Below, in pieces: positions 37,416 to 48,300 of a stretch of DNA of 54,461 bases (position 1 is the first letter of the stretch; every line of letters begins with the position of its first letter). The DNA is from Scytonema tolypothrichoides VB-61278 (GTDB lineage Bacteria > Cyanobacteriota > Cyanobacteriia > Cyanobacteriales > Nostocaceae), in assembly GCF_000828085.3 (NCBI RefSeq), contig NZ_JXCA02000001.1, positions 970,430 through 1,024,890 on the forward strand, given 5' to 3'. The notes below the pieces were generated by a model, which saw only the letters and a program-made list of their open reading frames with translations, was not told the origin of the DNA and searched no databases. The position numbers and the translations under genes were made by a program.

Positions 37416-38603
37416 TCAGTTTACTGAATCTTTGATTTTATGTCCTTTTAAGAAATTGGACATGAATGGTCGCTCAAATACTAAGTAAAACAAATAGCCA
37501 ACAAGTAACGAGCTTCCCACACTCAATACATATAATGTCACTGCGAACACCACTGGAGACATTTTTAGGGTTATAAGCCAGTGATTCACTAGCGTTTCTA
37601 CTGGTCCGTGAGTCAAATAGAGACTGTAAGAAAACGTCGAGAGTGCGATCGCCCAAGGATGCTCAAGTAGCTGCATAATCAGAGGTGGCGTTTTACGCGA
37701 AATCACAATCTTAGTGCAATAGATTATCAAACAAGCAGCCGCTATACTAGCAAAGGTTTCGAAAATCCAAGCATCAATTCCGAGTTTCTTCCACTGAGTG
37801 ATGACAGCAACGCCAGCAAAAATCATGGCAAGTCTACCCCAAGGTAAAGATTTTCTGAGTTTCATCAGTTGTGGTTTTTGCGAAAATGCAATCTCGGCTG
37901 CAGCCATTCCGATAGTAAATGAACCCACAAACCAAGGACGGCTAACATCCATATAACCATTAAATAAATAGTGAGGCGTTAGTCCAATAAAAAAAGCGAT
38001 CGCGATGACTGACAATAAACCCCAACGCCGCAACACAGGGAGAAAAACCACAGGAAATAAAAAGTAAATCTGCCATTCTAAAGCAACACTCCATAATGGC
38101 ACATTCATCACAAAAACATCCGTTCCAGGAACAAAATTATAAATGACTAGAAAGTGCAAAATCACATCTACAAAAGAAAAGCGAGGAGAGAACCAGTCGA
38201 ATGCCATCTCACGCCATTGGAAAGTAGTAAATCTCTCTAAACTTAATATGATCACAGCTAATACACAGCAGAAAAGAATTGCTGCATAAAAAGGCGGTAA
38301 AATTCTTCGCGCTCTTCTTTTAAAGTAATCTAATAAATTTCCTGGAATATAACCTGTTTGAGAGCGAGTTACTGGCAGCATTAAACAGTACCCAGAAAGT
38401 ACAATGAAAACTGCAACACTAAAAGAACCATATCTTAATAGTTTGGTTGGCAAAATTATCCACAGAGGTAAGTTCTCCCCTTGGTGCGGTAAAATATGAC
38501 AAAATACCACATATAATGCTGCCAAACCACGTATTCCATCTAAGAAAGAAAGACGTATTTTTTGCTCAGTAGGTGTCTTTGTCATTTGATCCATTCCATT
38601 CAT
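37416..38603 (-). CDS. acyltransferase family 3 membrane protein (OafA/YrhL-like)
   Basis: A 395-residue protein with about ten membrane spans. The N-terminal family motif is LSFLDGIRGLAALYVVFCHI, with the functional His at the end of the first span. RRARRILPPFYAAIL follows on the cytoplasmic side, and NVPLWSVALEWQIYFLFPVV is the conserved loop. Members O-acetylate sugars of surface polysaccharides or peptidoglycan. Two in-frame Met codons (positions 1 and 4) precede it. A remnant of a second such gene lies upstream at 38710-38855. Confidence 0.93.
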   Translation of the reverse strand: MNGMDQMTKTPTEQKIRLSFLDGIRGLAALYVVFCHILPHQGENLPLWIILPTKLLRYGSFSVAVFIVLSGYCLMLPVTRSQTGYIPGNLLDYFKRRARRILPPFYAAILFCCVLAVIILSLERFTTFQWREMAFDWFSPRFSFVDVILHFLVIYNFVPGTDVFVMNVPLWSVALEWQIYFLFPVVFLPVLRRWGLLSVIAIAFFIGLTPHYLFNGYMDVSRPWFVGSFTIGMAAAEIAFSQKPQLMKLRKSLPWGRLAMIFAGVAVITQWKKLGIDAWIFETFASIAAACLIIYCTKIVISRKTPPLIMQLLEHPWAIALSTFSYSLYLTHGPVETLVNHWLITLKMSPVVFAVTLYVLSVGSSLLVGYLFYLVFERPFMSNFLKGHKIKDSVN

Positions 38604-38709
38604 ATAATGTTATGTTTGGATACATTTTTTTGCTATTAATGCTAGAAATAATCGTGCTGTTCTCCTCTACATAGGAGATTTACGCAGATATTATGCATGA
38701 GTGTTTCTA

Positions 38710-38855
38710 TCAACTCACACCATTTTTCACTTGGCGTTTTTTCAAGAAATTGGACAGAAATGGTTGCTCAAAGACTAAATAAAACAGATAAGCAACTAGT
38801 AATGACATTGCCACCTCTACTAAGTAGGATGGTGTTGCAAATGTATCTGAAAGTG
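38710..38855 (-). pseudogene. C-terminal remnant of a second acyltransferase-3 gene
   Basis: The minus strand encodes AMSLLVAYLFYLVFEQPFLS followed by NFLKKRQVKNGVS and a stop. This aligns with the last ~35 residues of the intact neighbour (SSLLVGYLFYLVFERPFMSN...). Similarity fades above about 38855 and the rest of the gene is absent. It fits tandem duplication followed by deletion. Confidence 0.75.
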
Positions 38856-39458
38856 AATTGAATTGTCGCCTATGTCCAGAGCAAATTACCTAGGCTAACC
38901 TTACACAAACCTAGTTTGAAGATGACAGAGAAAATTCACTAGACTTGGCAAGTTCCTTACTGCACACTTAATTCCATCTTCGCTTTAGAATTGCAGATTA
39001 GCGAAAAACTGTCAGATAGCTAACATCAGGTTTCTCAAATGTTTGAAAAATCAAACGTTAAGCTCTAACTTTAGGAACTATTAAATGCAGATATTGTTTA
39101 ATAGATGTACAGCACAAGAAATACTCTGTTTATTCACAAGTAAATCCTGTCGCTAGTATTTAGTATTCACATCCATTTGGAAATCAAATAAACCACTCTT
39201 TATCTTCGGAACTGATTAACAACTGAATATTAATGCTTCGCAGCAGCATCAACCATCTAACTCTCAATTTGCGTTAGTTCGCAGACCGACAAGTTATTTT
39301 AATTCAGGTACTCAGTTATCGAAATATCAAAGCAGTTATTTCAACTCAATTGCATCTTTTGAAGCCATTCCAAAGGAAGAGCGAAATCTTTTCACTCCAC
39401 AAAGATTCAATTATTGAGTCTCTCATGAAATTTCCAAACAGATCTAAGCACATCTGAA
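38856..39458. other. non-coding stretch between the acyltransferase remnant and small gene A
   Basis: An AT-rich region with a small inverted repeat (CCTAGG...CCTAG near 38889-38915). On the plus strand about 65 codons are open from 39220 to 39417, reading a Ser/Gln/Asn-rich peptide with SYFNS twice, but there is no normal start codon. I call no gene here. Confidence 0.4.
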
Positions 39459-39590
39459 TCAAGGAGGAGTATCTCCTACATCAGCCATCACGTTGAAGTC
39501 AACCATCGGAGCGAATAAGTAAATACTTCCCCGACTACTATAACGGCTTTCTTGCAGCCAGTTTTTGTAGTTTGCTGCTGTTGTAATCAT
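39459..39590 (-). CDS. small protein A of a paralogous pair flanking sulP (43 residues)
   Basis: ATG at 39590 opens a 43-residue frame containing KNWLQESRYSSRGSIYLFAP and ending MVDFNVMADVGDTPP before TGA. A second copy at 41699-41827 encodes the same core. Over the 35 or so aligned codons most differences are synonymous third positions (for example TAC/TAT, GTT/GTC, CCT/CCC) or conservative (I/V, D/N, D/E), which indicates that the protein is under selection. I know no family. It lies downstream of sulP on the same strand, 225 bp away. About 100 bp upstream of the ATG are also similar between the copies. There is no clear Shine-Dalgarno. Confidence 0.6.
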   Translation of the reverse strand: MITTAANYKNWLQESRYSSRGSIYLFAPMVDFNVMADVGDTPP

Positions 39591-39814
39591 GATGTGCCAA
39601 GAAAATTTACATATTTACTAAAGCGCCTTTTTACTGACACAAATAGTGTACATCTACCATACTAGAATTAAGTGACAAAATGTTTGTCAAGAAACAGTAA
39701 ATTTTTTCAGACAATCATAAAGATTTCAAAAACACACACTTCCGTGTCTTTCATTATTCATCATGTAGAATCTGGCAAATTGGGACAAAGCCACCTGATT
39801 GTGCTTGTGATAAT

Positions 39815-41296
39815 TTAGTGGTTATTAAGGTTTTCTAGCGCGCCTGGTTTATCGTGAATAGCCAGCTTTTCTAGCAATGTGGCACTCGCTTCATTCAGTC
39901 CCACGAGGTCTACTTCTACACCATTTCTACGAAACTTAATCACTACTCTATCGATGACTGCAACTGCTGCTTGATCCCAAATGTGAGCATGGGTCAGGTC
40001 AATTTTCACACGTTCCAATTCTTCTTTCAAATCAAAAGCAGCAAAAAATTCTTCCACCGATACAAAGAAAAGTTGACCGGAAACGCTGTAAATCCTATAA
40101 CTTTTATCATCGCTAAGAACTGTGTCTACAAACACAATTTTGGCAATGTTGCGGGCAAACAAGACAGTGCTAAATGCTATACCTACGAGAACTCCAATTG
40201 CTAAATTGTGTGTGAGTACAGTCATGAAAACAGTTGTAATCATGACAGCAGTTTCACTTCTCGGTATACGGTGTAAGTTCATTAGAGATGACCAACTAAA
40301 AGTTCCAATCGAAACCATGATCATCACTGCAACTAGGGATGCCATTGGTATTTGCCGTACCCATTTACCTAATACCAAAATGAAGAACAGTAACAACACT
40401 CCAGCACATAAGGTAGAAAGACGACTGCGTCCCCCAGATTTGATATTAATGACCGACTGACCAATCATGGCACAGCCTGCCATCCCCCCAAAGCATCCTG
40501 CCACAATATTGGCAACACCCTGACCTACAGCTTCTCTATTCTTATCACTTGGGGTATCGGTCAGTTCGTCGAGTAGTGACGCAGTTAACAACGACTCCAG
40601 TAAACCTACCACAGCCAAAGGCAATGCATAGGAAAAGATAATCGAGAGTGTCTCAAAGGTCAATGGAACTGTAGGTAAGCTGAAAATGGGAAAGGTAGTA
40701 GGTAATTCACCCATATCGCCTACTTTCGGAACTTTGGTACCCGTAAAGATGGAAAAGGCTGTCAAGACAACAATTGCAACTAATGGCGAAGGTACTACTT
40801 TAGTGAAGCGGGGTAGCAAGTAAATAATGGCAAGACCTACAGCAAGCATGATATAAACTTGCCAAGGCACCCCAACCAACTGGGGCAACTGAGCCATAAA
40901 AATCAAGATTGCCAAGGCATTGACAAAGCCGAGCATAACTGCTCGCGGCACATACTTCATCTGGCGACCTAGCTTGAGCCTACCACAGATAATCTGAATC
41001 ACACCAGTTAGAATTGTCGTTGCAAACAGATATTGCAGTCCATGTTCTTTGACCAATGTAGTCATTAACAGCGCCATTGCTCCCGTCGCAGCTGAAATCA
41101 GCCCAGGGCGTCCCCCTGCAAAAGCTGTCACCACTGCTATGCAAAACGAGGCGTACAGCCCGACTTTAGGATCGACGCCTGCAATAATTGAAAATGCGAT
41201 CGCCTCCGGAATCAGCGCTAGCGCTACTACAGTACCTGCTAAGATATCTGCTTTAGTATTGGAGAACCATTCTCGCTTTAAAACGGTTGTGTTCAA
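39815..41296 (-). CDS. SulP family inorganic anion transporter with STAS domain
   Basis: A 493-residue membrane transporter. The N-terminus [20 protein letters not shown] and the following [19 protein letters not shown] are the SulP/SLC26 signature in the first span. Ten or more spans follow up to about residue 385. The C-terminal STAS domain (about 395-480, with [20 protein letters not shown]) is cytoplasmic. Relatives carry sulfate or, as BicA, sodium-driven bicarbonate; the substrate here cannot be decided. It is flanked by a SulP gene remnant and two copies of a small gene. Confidence 0.92.
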   Translation of the reverse strand: MNTTVLKREWFSNTKADILAGTVVALALIPEAIAFSIIAGVDPKVGLYASFCIAVVTAFAGGRPGLISAATGAMALLMTTLVKEHGLQYLFATTILTGVIQIICGRLKLGRQMKYVPRAVMLGFVNALAILIFMAQLPQLVGVPWQVYIMLAVGLAIIYLLPRFTKVVPSPLVAIVVLTAFSIFTGTKVPKVGDMGELPTTFPIFSLPTVPLTFETLSIIFSYALPLAVVGLLESLLTASLLDELTDTPSDKNREAVGQGVANIVAGCFGGMAGCAMIGQSVINIKSGGRSRLSTLCAGVLLLFFILVLGKWVRQIPMASLVAVMIMVSIGTFSWSSLMNLHRIPRSETAVMITTVFMTVLTHNLAIGVLVGIAFSTVLFARNIAKIVFVDTVLSDDKSYRIYSVSGQLFFVSVEEFFAAFDLKEELERVKIDLTHAHIWDQAAVAVIDRVVIKFRRNGVEVDLVGLNEASATLLEKLAIHDKPGALENLNNH

Positions 41297-41359
41297 GTTA
41301 CCCTCTGCTATTTAGATGTGGAATATTAAGACAGACTACTTAGTGAAGTAGCTTGCTGA

Positions 41360-41510
41360 TTAGAAGCATCGTAATGCACAGAAAACTATTTTGACATTCA
41401 CTTGTTTAGCATTCGCAGCAAAAGTCAAAAATTCAGTCATCAGTGCGAATGCTATAGTTATTCCTGCTATAATGTCGCTTCTAATATTAGAAACCTCTAA
41501 TTTTTTAGAA
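41360..41510 (-). pseudogene. N-terminal remnant of a second SulP transporter gene
   Basis: The minus strand encodes LEVSNIRSDIIAGITIAFAL followed by MTEFLTFAANAKQVNVKIVF, then a stop at 41360-41362. This matches the intact neighbour's [21 protein letters not shown] region at roughly half of the positions. Only the first span remains, and the key PE and following residues have decayed. It sits directly upstream of the intact gene. Confidence 0.65.
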
Positions 41511-41698
41511 GATTTGAAATTTAGGTTCTGTCGTACTTTTAGAAATCCTATATTTCCTGAAGTTGTGCAGTTAAGAATGCAGCTATTTCAAAAAACTATA
41601 TCTATGATAGTTATACGAAAACAGAAGTGAAACCTAATCACTTTCATTAAGATATAATTATTGAATTTTCCTATTCTTTACAACTCATTGCTAGCACA

Positions 41699-41827
41699 TC
41701 AGGGGGGAGTCTCGCCAACTTCAGCCATGACGTTGAAGTTGACCATCGGAGCGAATAAATACACACTTCCCCGACTACTATAACGGCTTACTTGCAGCCA
41801 GTTTTTAGAGTCTGTTACTGTAAACAT
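41699..41827 (-). CDS. small protein B of a paralogous pair flanking sulP (42 residues)
   Basis: ATG at 41827 opens a 42-residue frame containing KNWLQVSRYSSRGSVYLFAP and ending MVNFNVMAEVGETPP before TGA. It matches small protein A from the KNWLQ motif to the last residue, with substitutions mostly at third codon positions. The stretch VYLFAPMVNFNVMA is hydrophobic and could be a short membrane-associated or beta segment. It lies upstream of the SulP remnant on the same strand. The function is unknown; an accessory role to the transporter is conjecture from position only. Confidence 0.6.
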   Translation of the reverse strand: MFTVTDSKNWLQVSRYSSRGSVYLFAPMVNFNVMAEVGETPP

Positions 41828-42085
41828 GATGTACAAAAGCAATTTACACCCTCACTAGATTGCCTTTATATGCAAACAAACGATGTGTAAACATTATCAT
41901 ATAACGAAGTGACGAAATATTTGAAAATTATAAAACTTTTAACATATTTGCCTATTAAATCAAGAAATTGCTGTTGGGGTAGTCAATAGACTTCTTGCAA
42001 AAGTCAATTTTTTGAATCTGAAAACAGATAGATTGGCTAAGTCGGCGAGAAAAATTCAATGTATATGAAGAAATATAAATTTTAT

Positions 42086-42165
42086 GTAGAGTGCATTGTC
42101 GCGCTGCGCAACGCACCTTGAATTGTTGACGGTGCGTGATGCTGCCGTAGGCTAACGCACCCTAC
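42086..42165. repeat. palindromic repeat GTAGAGTGC...GCACCCTAC type
   Basis: The inverted motifs GGTGCGT and AACGCACC, with GCGCTGCGCAACGCACC, form a cyanobacterial-style intergenic palindrome. The remainder of 41828-42347 is AT-rich with short TTCCCTATTCCC repeats. I see no gene in it. Confidence 0.55.
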
Positions 42166-42347
42166 ACAGGCTTTATGCTGGCTTTGAGACCTCAGCGTTG
42201 TACCTCTATTACTTGCAATGCGCTGTATAAAAGAAACGCCATTCATCCTGTTAAGAGTTCCCTATTCCCTATTTCCTCAATAGATACCAAAGTGGATTTT
42301 AGATTTGCGATTAATCCTAAATCTACAATCTAAAATCCAAAATCTAG

Positions 42348-44504
42348 TTACCGATTGACTGCAGCTGCTTCTCGCGCTGCGGCTGCTTGTTCTGGGTGAA
42401 TACCAAGGCGGGTAAGATTAATTCTGCCTTTGTTATCAATTTCTCGCACTTTAATAATCACTTCATCACCAACTGTGACTTCGTCCTCAACTTTGCCAAC
42501 ACGGTAGTCAGCCAGTTGGGAAATGTGGATCATCCCTTCCTTGCCAGGAAGAAATTCCACAAAAGCACCAATTGGTATAATTCGTGTTACTTTGCCTACG
42601 TAAACATCACCTTCATTGAGCTTTCTTGTCATGCCTTGGATAATGAGCCGTGCTTTTTTCGCTTTGGTTTCATCCACAGCAGAAATCGTCACTGTGCCAT
42701 CATCTTCAATGTCAATTTTCGCTCCAGTCTCCTCAGTAATACCCTTAATTGTCTTGCCTCCTGGTCCAATGACCAGACCAATCATGTCTGGATCAATCCG
42801 GATAGTCAACAGACGTGGGGCATAAGGTGACATTTCAGGGCGCGGTTGTTCGATTGTCTGAAGCATTTTCTCCAGAATGTGCAACCGTGCTGCTTTGGCT
42901 TGGTTGATGGCTTGGGAAATAATATCCAAGGATAGACCGGAAATTTTCATGTCCATTTGTAAGGCGGTTATGCCTTTGTCTGTCCCAGCAACTTTAAAGT
43001 CCATGTCGCCCAAAAAGTCTTCTATACCCTGAATATCAGTCAGGACTCGGACTTCGTCGCCTTCCTTAATCAAACCCATTGCAGCACCACTGACGGGTTT
43101 AGAAATGGGTACGCCTGCATCCATCAATGCCAGTGTCGAACCGCACACTGAACCCATTGAGGTGGAACCGTTGGAAGAAAGCACTTCCGATACCACCCGA
43201 ATCACGTAGGGGAATTGTTCTTTTGGCGGAAGTACTGGTAATAGTGCTCTTTCTGCCAGCGCGCCGTGACCGACTTCCCGACGTCCTGGTGCACGTAAGG
43301 GTTTTGTTTCCCCAACGGAGAACGGTGGAAAATTGTAATGGTGTAGGTAGCGCTTATGTTGATCCTGTTGCAAGTCATCAGCCAGTGATTGAGCATCTCC
43401 TGGTGTACCGAGAGTGCAAGCGGATAGCACCTGAGTTAATCCCCGGTTAAATAAACCGCTACCGTGGACTCGCTTGGGCAAAATGCTAACATCACAAGAT
43501 ACGGGACGTACTTCATCAAGCTTACGACCGTCAACACGAACATTATCTTCAATGATTTGACGGCGCATAAGCTTTTTGGTAAGGTCTTTGAATGTATTAT
43601 CAAGAGCCTTACTATTTGCCAATGCGGCAACGCGAATAGAATCTTCTTCTGCAAGTTCTGTGATCGCAGCTTTAATCGATTCCTTGACTGCATCTAAAGC
43701 TGTATCGCGCTGTGTTTTATCAAAATCAAATTGTGACAGAATGTTCTTAATTTCAACACCAGCGCGATCGCGTATATAGTTTTCCAGCGTTGAGTCTACC
43801 TCTGGTGGCTCTTCTTGTGGAATTTCCAAACCAATTTCAGCAATCAAATCTTGCTGCGCCCTAATCAGATCCTGTACAGCTTCGTAGCCAAATTCAATTG
43901 CTTCGATAATGTCTCTCTCTGAGAGTTGATTTGCTCCTGCTTCCACCATGATGACACCTTGTGGTGAACCAGCAACGATCAGATCCAGGTCTCCAGCTTC
44001 AATTTCTGCATAGGTGGGGTTAATGATAAAATCATCTCCTACTAACCCGACACGCACTGCCGCCATTGGTCCGTTAAATGGTATTTTAGCCATTAAAGTG
44101 GCGATCGAAGCACCTGTGACTGCTAGTACATCCGGTGGTACTAACTCATCCATTGAGAGTGTCAGCGCAACAATTTGTAAATCGTCTCGTAACCAAGACG
44201 GGAACAAAGGACGTAGTGGACGGTCAATTAAACGACTAGTGAGAGTTGCTTTTTCTGGCGGACGACCTTCACGCCGCATAATTCCTCCAGGAATTCTACC
44301 TGCGGCATACAGTCTTTCTTCGTAATCTACTGTCAAGGGAAGAAAATCAATGCCCTCTCTGGCTTGTGATCGCGTAGCCGTCACCAAAACTGTTGTGTCC
44401 CCAGATTCTATCAACACCGAGCCACCAGCCTGGGGAGCTAAATGACCAACCTTCAGTCGAATATCCCGTCCGTCAAAGGATATTGACTTCTCAAATTCTC
44501 CCAT
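42348..44504 (-). CDS. pnp: polyribonucleotide nucleotidyltransferase (PNPase)
   Basis: A 718-residue phosphorolytic 3'-5' exoribonuclease. It has two RNase PH domains (about 1-230 and 315-550) with [20 protein letters not shown] and the second-domain catalytic region [20 protein letters not shown] and [11 protein letters not shown]. The KH domain has [16 protein letters not shown]. The C-terminal S1 domain has [20 protein letters not shown]. It works as a trimer in RNA turnover and tail synthesis. The length is normal for cyanobacteria. AAGGA lies upstream of the ATG. Confidence 0.97.
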   Translation of the reverse strand: MGEFEKSISFDGRDIRLKVGHLAPQAGGSVLIESGDTTVLVTATRSQAREGIDFLPLTVDYEERLYAAGRIPGGIMRREGRPPEKATLTSRLIDRPLRPLFPSWLRDDLQIVALTLSMDELVPPDVLAVTGASIATLMAKIPFNGPMAAVRVGLVGDDFIINPTYAEIEAGDLDLIVAGSPQGVIMVEAGANQLSERDIIEAIEFGYEAVQDLIRAQQDLIAEIGLEIPQEEPPEVDSTLENYIRDRAGVEIKNILSQFDFDKTQRDTALDAVKESIKAAITELAEEDSIRVAALANSKALDNTFKDLTKKLMRRQIIEDNVRVDGRKLDEVRPVSCDVSILPKRVHGSGLFNRGLTQVLSACTLGTPGDAQSLADDLQQDQHKRYLHHYNFPPFSVGETKPLRAPGRREVGHGALAERALLPVLPPKEQFPYVIRVVSEVLSSNGSTSMGSVCGSTLALMDAGVPISKPVSGAAMGLIKEGDEVRVLTDIQGIEDFLGDMDFKVAGTDKGITALQMDMKISGLSLDIISQAINQAKAARLHILEKMLQTIEQPRPEMSPYAPRLLTIRIDPDMIGLVIGPGGKTIKGITEETGAKIDIEDDGTVTISAVDETKAKKARLIIQGMTRKLNEGDVYVGKVTRIIPIGAFVEFLPGKEGMIHISQLADYRVGKVEDEVTVGDEVIIKVREIDNKGRINLTRLGIHPEQAAAAREAAAVNR

Positions 44505-44610
44505 TCAATTTTTTTTCCTTCTATGCACGCTATTCTCTCTCTGTGGCAATCCTAACATTTATGCTCTATCGCTGGCGTCAGTTACACACTAAAGATCAAC
44601 AACTTTAGAC

Positions 44611-44754
44611 TTAAGCACCCAGTATCAAGTCTGTTGAGAGTGGGGGTTTGATTAAATCTGTAAAAATCTGGGCAACCGTATGATCAAACGTACCATTTAG
44701 CGTCCACATTTTTGTAATTTGGGCGCTTTCTTGCAAATATGCAGCAAATAGCAT
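44611..44754 (-). CDS. possible 47-residue small protein or gene remnant
   Basis: From an ATG at 44754 the frame reads MLFAAYLQESAQITKMWTLN and continues with GTFDHTVAQIFTDLIKPP to a stop. It has protein-like composition. The frame stays open upstream for about 12 codons (KNLGNSRNFGIGYS) before a TAG, so it may be the tail of a decayed gene. I recognise no family. The rest of the 850-bp gap 44505-45356 shows no other candidate and should contain the promoters of pnp and of the helicase gene. Confidence 0.28.
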   Translation of the reverse strand: MLFAAYLQESAQITKMWTLNGTFDHTVAQIFTDLIKPPLSTDLILGA

Positions 44755-45356
44755 ACTATATCCAATGCCGAAATTGCGACTATTGCCCAGATTTTTCTAT
44801 ATTTTCCCAAGGGGTAAGACTTTTCATGAGCGATTGCTCTCCCAAATGTTAAGAAAGATCCGGGTAACGAATAACCGGAGCTTAGGGGGTGTATTCTGGT
44901 GTCTTCTATTGCATTTGCAATCCGCTATAATCAGCAATCAGGCAGAATACTACTAGCTCTTTGATTAGGCAGTTGTTTTGAGGAATGTATTTTATCTTTT
45001 CAAATAGCAAGATCTGGTCATTTTTTGAGCTTTTGTTCTTTTACTCTATGAAATCTTCTAGGAATACCAAGTTACATTGTGAAAGCGTAATTTGTCCGAC
45101 TCAAACGGAACGTAGTTTAGCTTGGCAATCTCATGCCTCAAAATGACACCACCAGACGGCAAATTGGTATAAAATAGTATAAATAAATGTATAGTGTCTT
45201 TGCTAAAATTGATGATTACTTTTGCAAAATCATCATTCAATTGATTAGCATTGAAAAGATTTAGTCATAATATGATAAGTCAAAGAGTTATGTAATTTTC
45301 GACAAGATAGAACAGACTATTGACCTTAGTTTAGCGAACATCTGAGTAATTGTTAA

Positions 45357-48300
45357 ATGGCAATTTTACACGGTACTTGGTTAACACAAAACAGTGGTTG
45401 TTTATTTGTTTGGGGGGAGACTTGGCGAACTCTTGGGACAAATTATAGTCAGGGTTTGTTAAATAATGATGTATCAAAACATCCTCTGGCAATGACACCA
45501 TTAGAGTTAATCGAGTGGGTGCATTCACGTAAGATTTCAATTGGTAAAATAGCGCACTCAAAACGTGTAGAGACGTCACAGACAAAATCTATAAAAAATG
45601 GGAAAACGCCGAAAGCAGTCAGTGTAGCCGATGTGAGTTTGCCAACACACTCCCAAATTGTTGCCCTACCAAGTTATATCTTAGAAAATACTGAAGGAAC
45701 AGTTGAAATCTTTCCAGCGCATTCTGCCACATTAGATTTACCAAATAAAACTCCGCAATACTTACAACCGTGGCTTGTTGAAGGTTTTTGCCTCAACCCC
45801 GAAGAGGCAATAAAATTTCTAACCTCCTTACCTCTAAGTGTTCCTAACGGGGAAGAGAATTTTTTGGGAGGAGATTTACGCTTTTGGGTGCAAATTGCCC
45901 GGTGGAGTTTAGATCTCATTTCGCGTGGTAAGTTTTTGCCCACAATTCAACGCCAAAGCGATCATTCTACGGTGGCGAAATGGCAAGCACTTCTAGATAG
46001 CGCCCAAGATGGAACTCGTTTAGAAAAATTTTCTCAATTGATGCCATTGGCTTGTCGAACTTATGAGGAAAGTTTCCAAGAAGGGGAAGATAAGGAAGCA
46101 AAATCCTCCTCATCTGTTCACATAAACTTGCCACCCGAACCTCAAGAATTACTGCTGGGATTTCTTAATAGTACGATAGATGCTCAAGTACGAGCGATGA
46201 TGGGTTCCCAACCTCTGCTAGAAACCAGAGTGATGGCATCTTTACCAGCGACGGTGCGACAGTGGTTAAATTCTCTGACAACTGCGTCTAACACCTACAG
46301 TGCTGATCCCTTTGGAGTGCAACGACTAGAGGCGGTGCTGAAAGCTTGGACTATGCCCTTGCAATACCAAATGGCGGGGAACAACCAGTTTCGTACCTGT
46401 TTTGTGTTGCGTTCTCCAGAGTCAGGGGGAGAGACTCATTGGACTTTAGCTTATTTCCTGCAAGCTGCTGATGATTCCAATTTTCTTATAGACGCGACAA
46501 CGATTTGGAACCACCCTTTAGAAAAATTTGTTTATCAAAATCGAACAATTGAACAACCGCAAGAGACATTTTTACGCGGTTTGGGATTAGCTTCACGATT
46601 GTATCCACCCATTGCAGCCAGCTTAGAAACTCCGTATCCTCAATTTTGCCAACTCAATCCAATTCAGGCTTATGAGTTTATCAAGTCTGTAGCATGGCGG
46701 TTTGAAGATAGTGGTTTGGGTGTGATTTTACCGCCTAGTTTAGAGAACCGCGAAGGATGGGCAAATCGTTTGGGTTTGAAAATCACTGCCCAAACATCTA
46801 AGAAAAAGCAGGAACGTTTGGGTTTGGAGAGTCTGTTGAATTTCAAATGGGAACTGGCAATTGGTGGACAGACGATTTCCAAAGCAGAATTTGATAGGTT
46901 GGTGGCTTTGAATAGCCCATTGGTGGAAATTAATGGGGAGTGGGTGGAGTTGCGATCGCAAGATATCAAAACAGCACAAACCTTTTTCGCTTCTCGTAAA
47001 GAACAAATGGCGCTGTCTTTAGAAGATGCTTTGCGTATCAGTACAGGAGACACTCAGACGATTGAAAAATTACCAGTCGTTAGCTTTGAGGCGTCTGGGG
47101 CATTACAGGAATTGATATCTGCCTTGACGAATAACAAAGCAGTTGAACCCTTACCCACACCCGCCAGTTTCCAAGGAAAATTGCGACCTTATCAAGAACG
47201 TGGGATGGCGTGGCTTGCCTTTTTGGAACGTTGGGGCTTGGGTGCATGTCTGGCGGACGATATGGGATTAGGAAAAACGATCCAATTCATTGCCTTCCTC
47301 TTACACTTAAAAGAACAAGAAACACTAGAAAAACCAACACTGCTTGTTTGCCCAACTTCAGTTTTAGGAAACTGGGAAAGGGAAGTCAAGAAATTTGCCC
47401 CAACGCTGAAAGTTATGCAATATCACGGAGACAAGCGTCCTAAAGGTAAAACGTTTGTAGAAGCAGTCAACAAGCATGATATAGTTATCACTAGTTATTC
47501 GCTCATTCACCGCGATCTAAAATCATTGCAGAGCGTTTCTTGGCAAATCATCGTTTTAGATGAAGCACAAAATGTCAAAAACTCAGATGCGAAACAGTCA
47601 CAAGCAGTACGACAAATAGAATCTACATTTCGGATTGCTCTTACAGGAACGCCAGTAGAAAATAGACTGCAAGAACTCTGGTCGATTTTGGATTTTCTCA
47701 ATCCTGGTTATTTGGGAAATAAGCAATTTTTTCAGCGACGTTTTGCGATACCAATTGAGAAGTATGGTGATGCGGCTTCGTTGAACCAATTGCGTTCGTT
47801 AGTTCAACCTTTTATTCTGCGTCGTCTGAAAAGTGACCGCGATATTATTCAAGATTTGCCAGAAAAGCAAGAGATGACCGTATTTTGTGGTCTGAGTCCC
47901 CAACAAGCTCAACTGTATCAAAGAGTGGTGGAAGAATCTTTGGCTGAGATTGAAGAAGCTGAGGGATTGCAACGCAGAGGCATGATTTTAGCTTTACTTG
48001 TGAAACTAAAACAAATCTGCAATCATCCATCGCATTATTTGAAGCAAGACTCATTGGAACAATATCACTCTGGGAAACTCCAGCGGTTGCAGGAAATGTT
48101 GGAGATAGTTGTAGCAAGTGGCGATGCTCCAGCAGGGAGCCGAGCCCTTGCGGGCGATCGCGCTTTAATTTTCACTCAGTTCGCAGAGTGGGGTAAGTTG
48201 CTAAAACCATATCTGGAAAAACAGCTAGGACGAGAAATCTTGTTTTTATACGGTAGTACTCAGAAAAAACAACGCGAGGAAATGGTAGACCGTTTCCAAC

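Noticed and set aside
39220-39417. About 65 open plus-strand codons encoding a Ser/Gln/Asn-rich peptide with SYFNS twice
   Set aside because: No ATG, GTG or TTG start follows the upstream stop, there is no Shine-Dalgarno sequence, and no family is recognised.
41391-41630. 79-codon plus-strand frame
   Set aside because: It is antisense to the SulP gene remnant, which explains the open frame and its hydrophobic composition.
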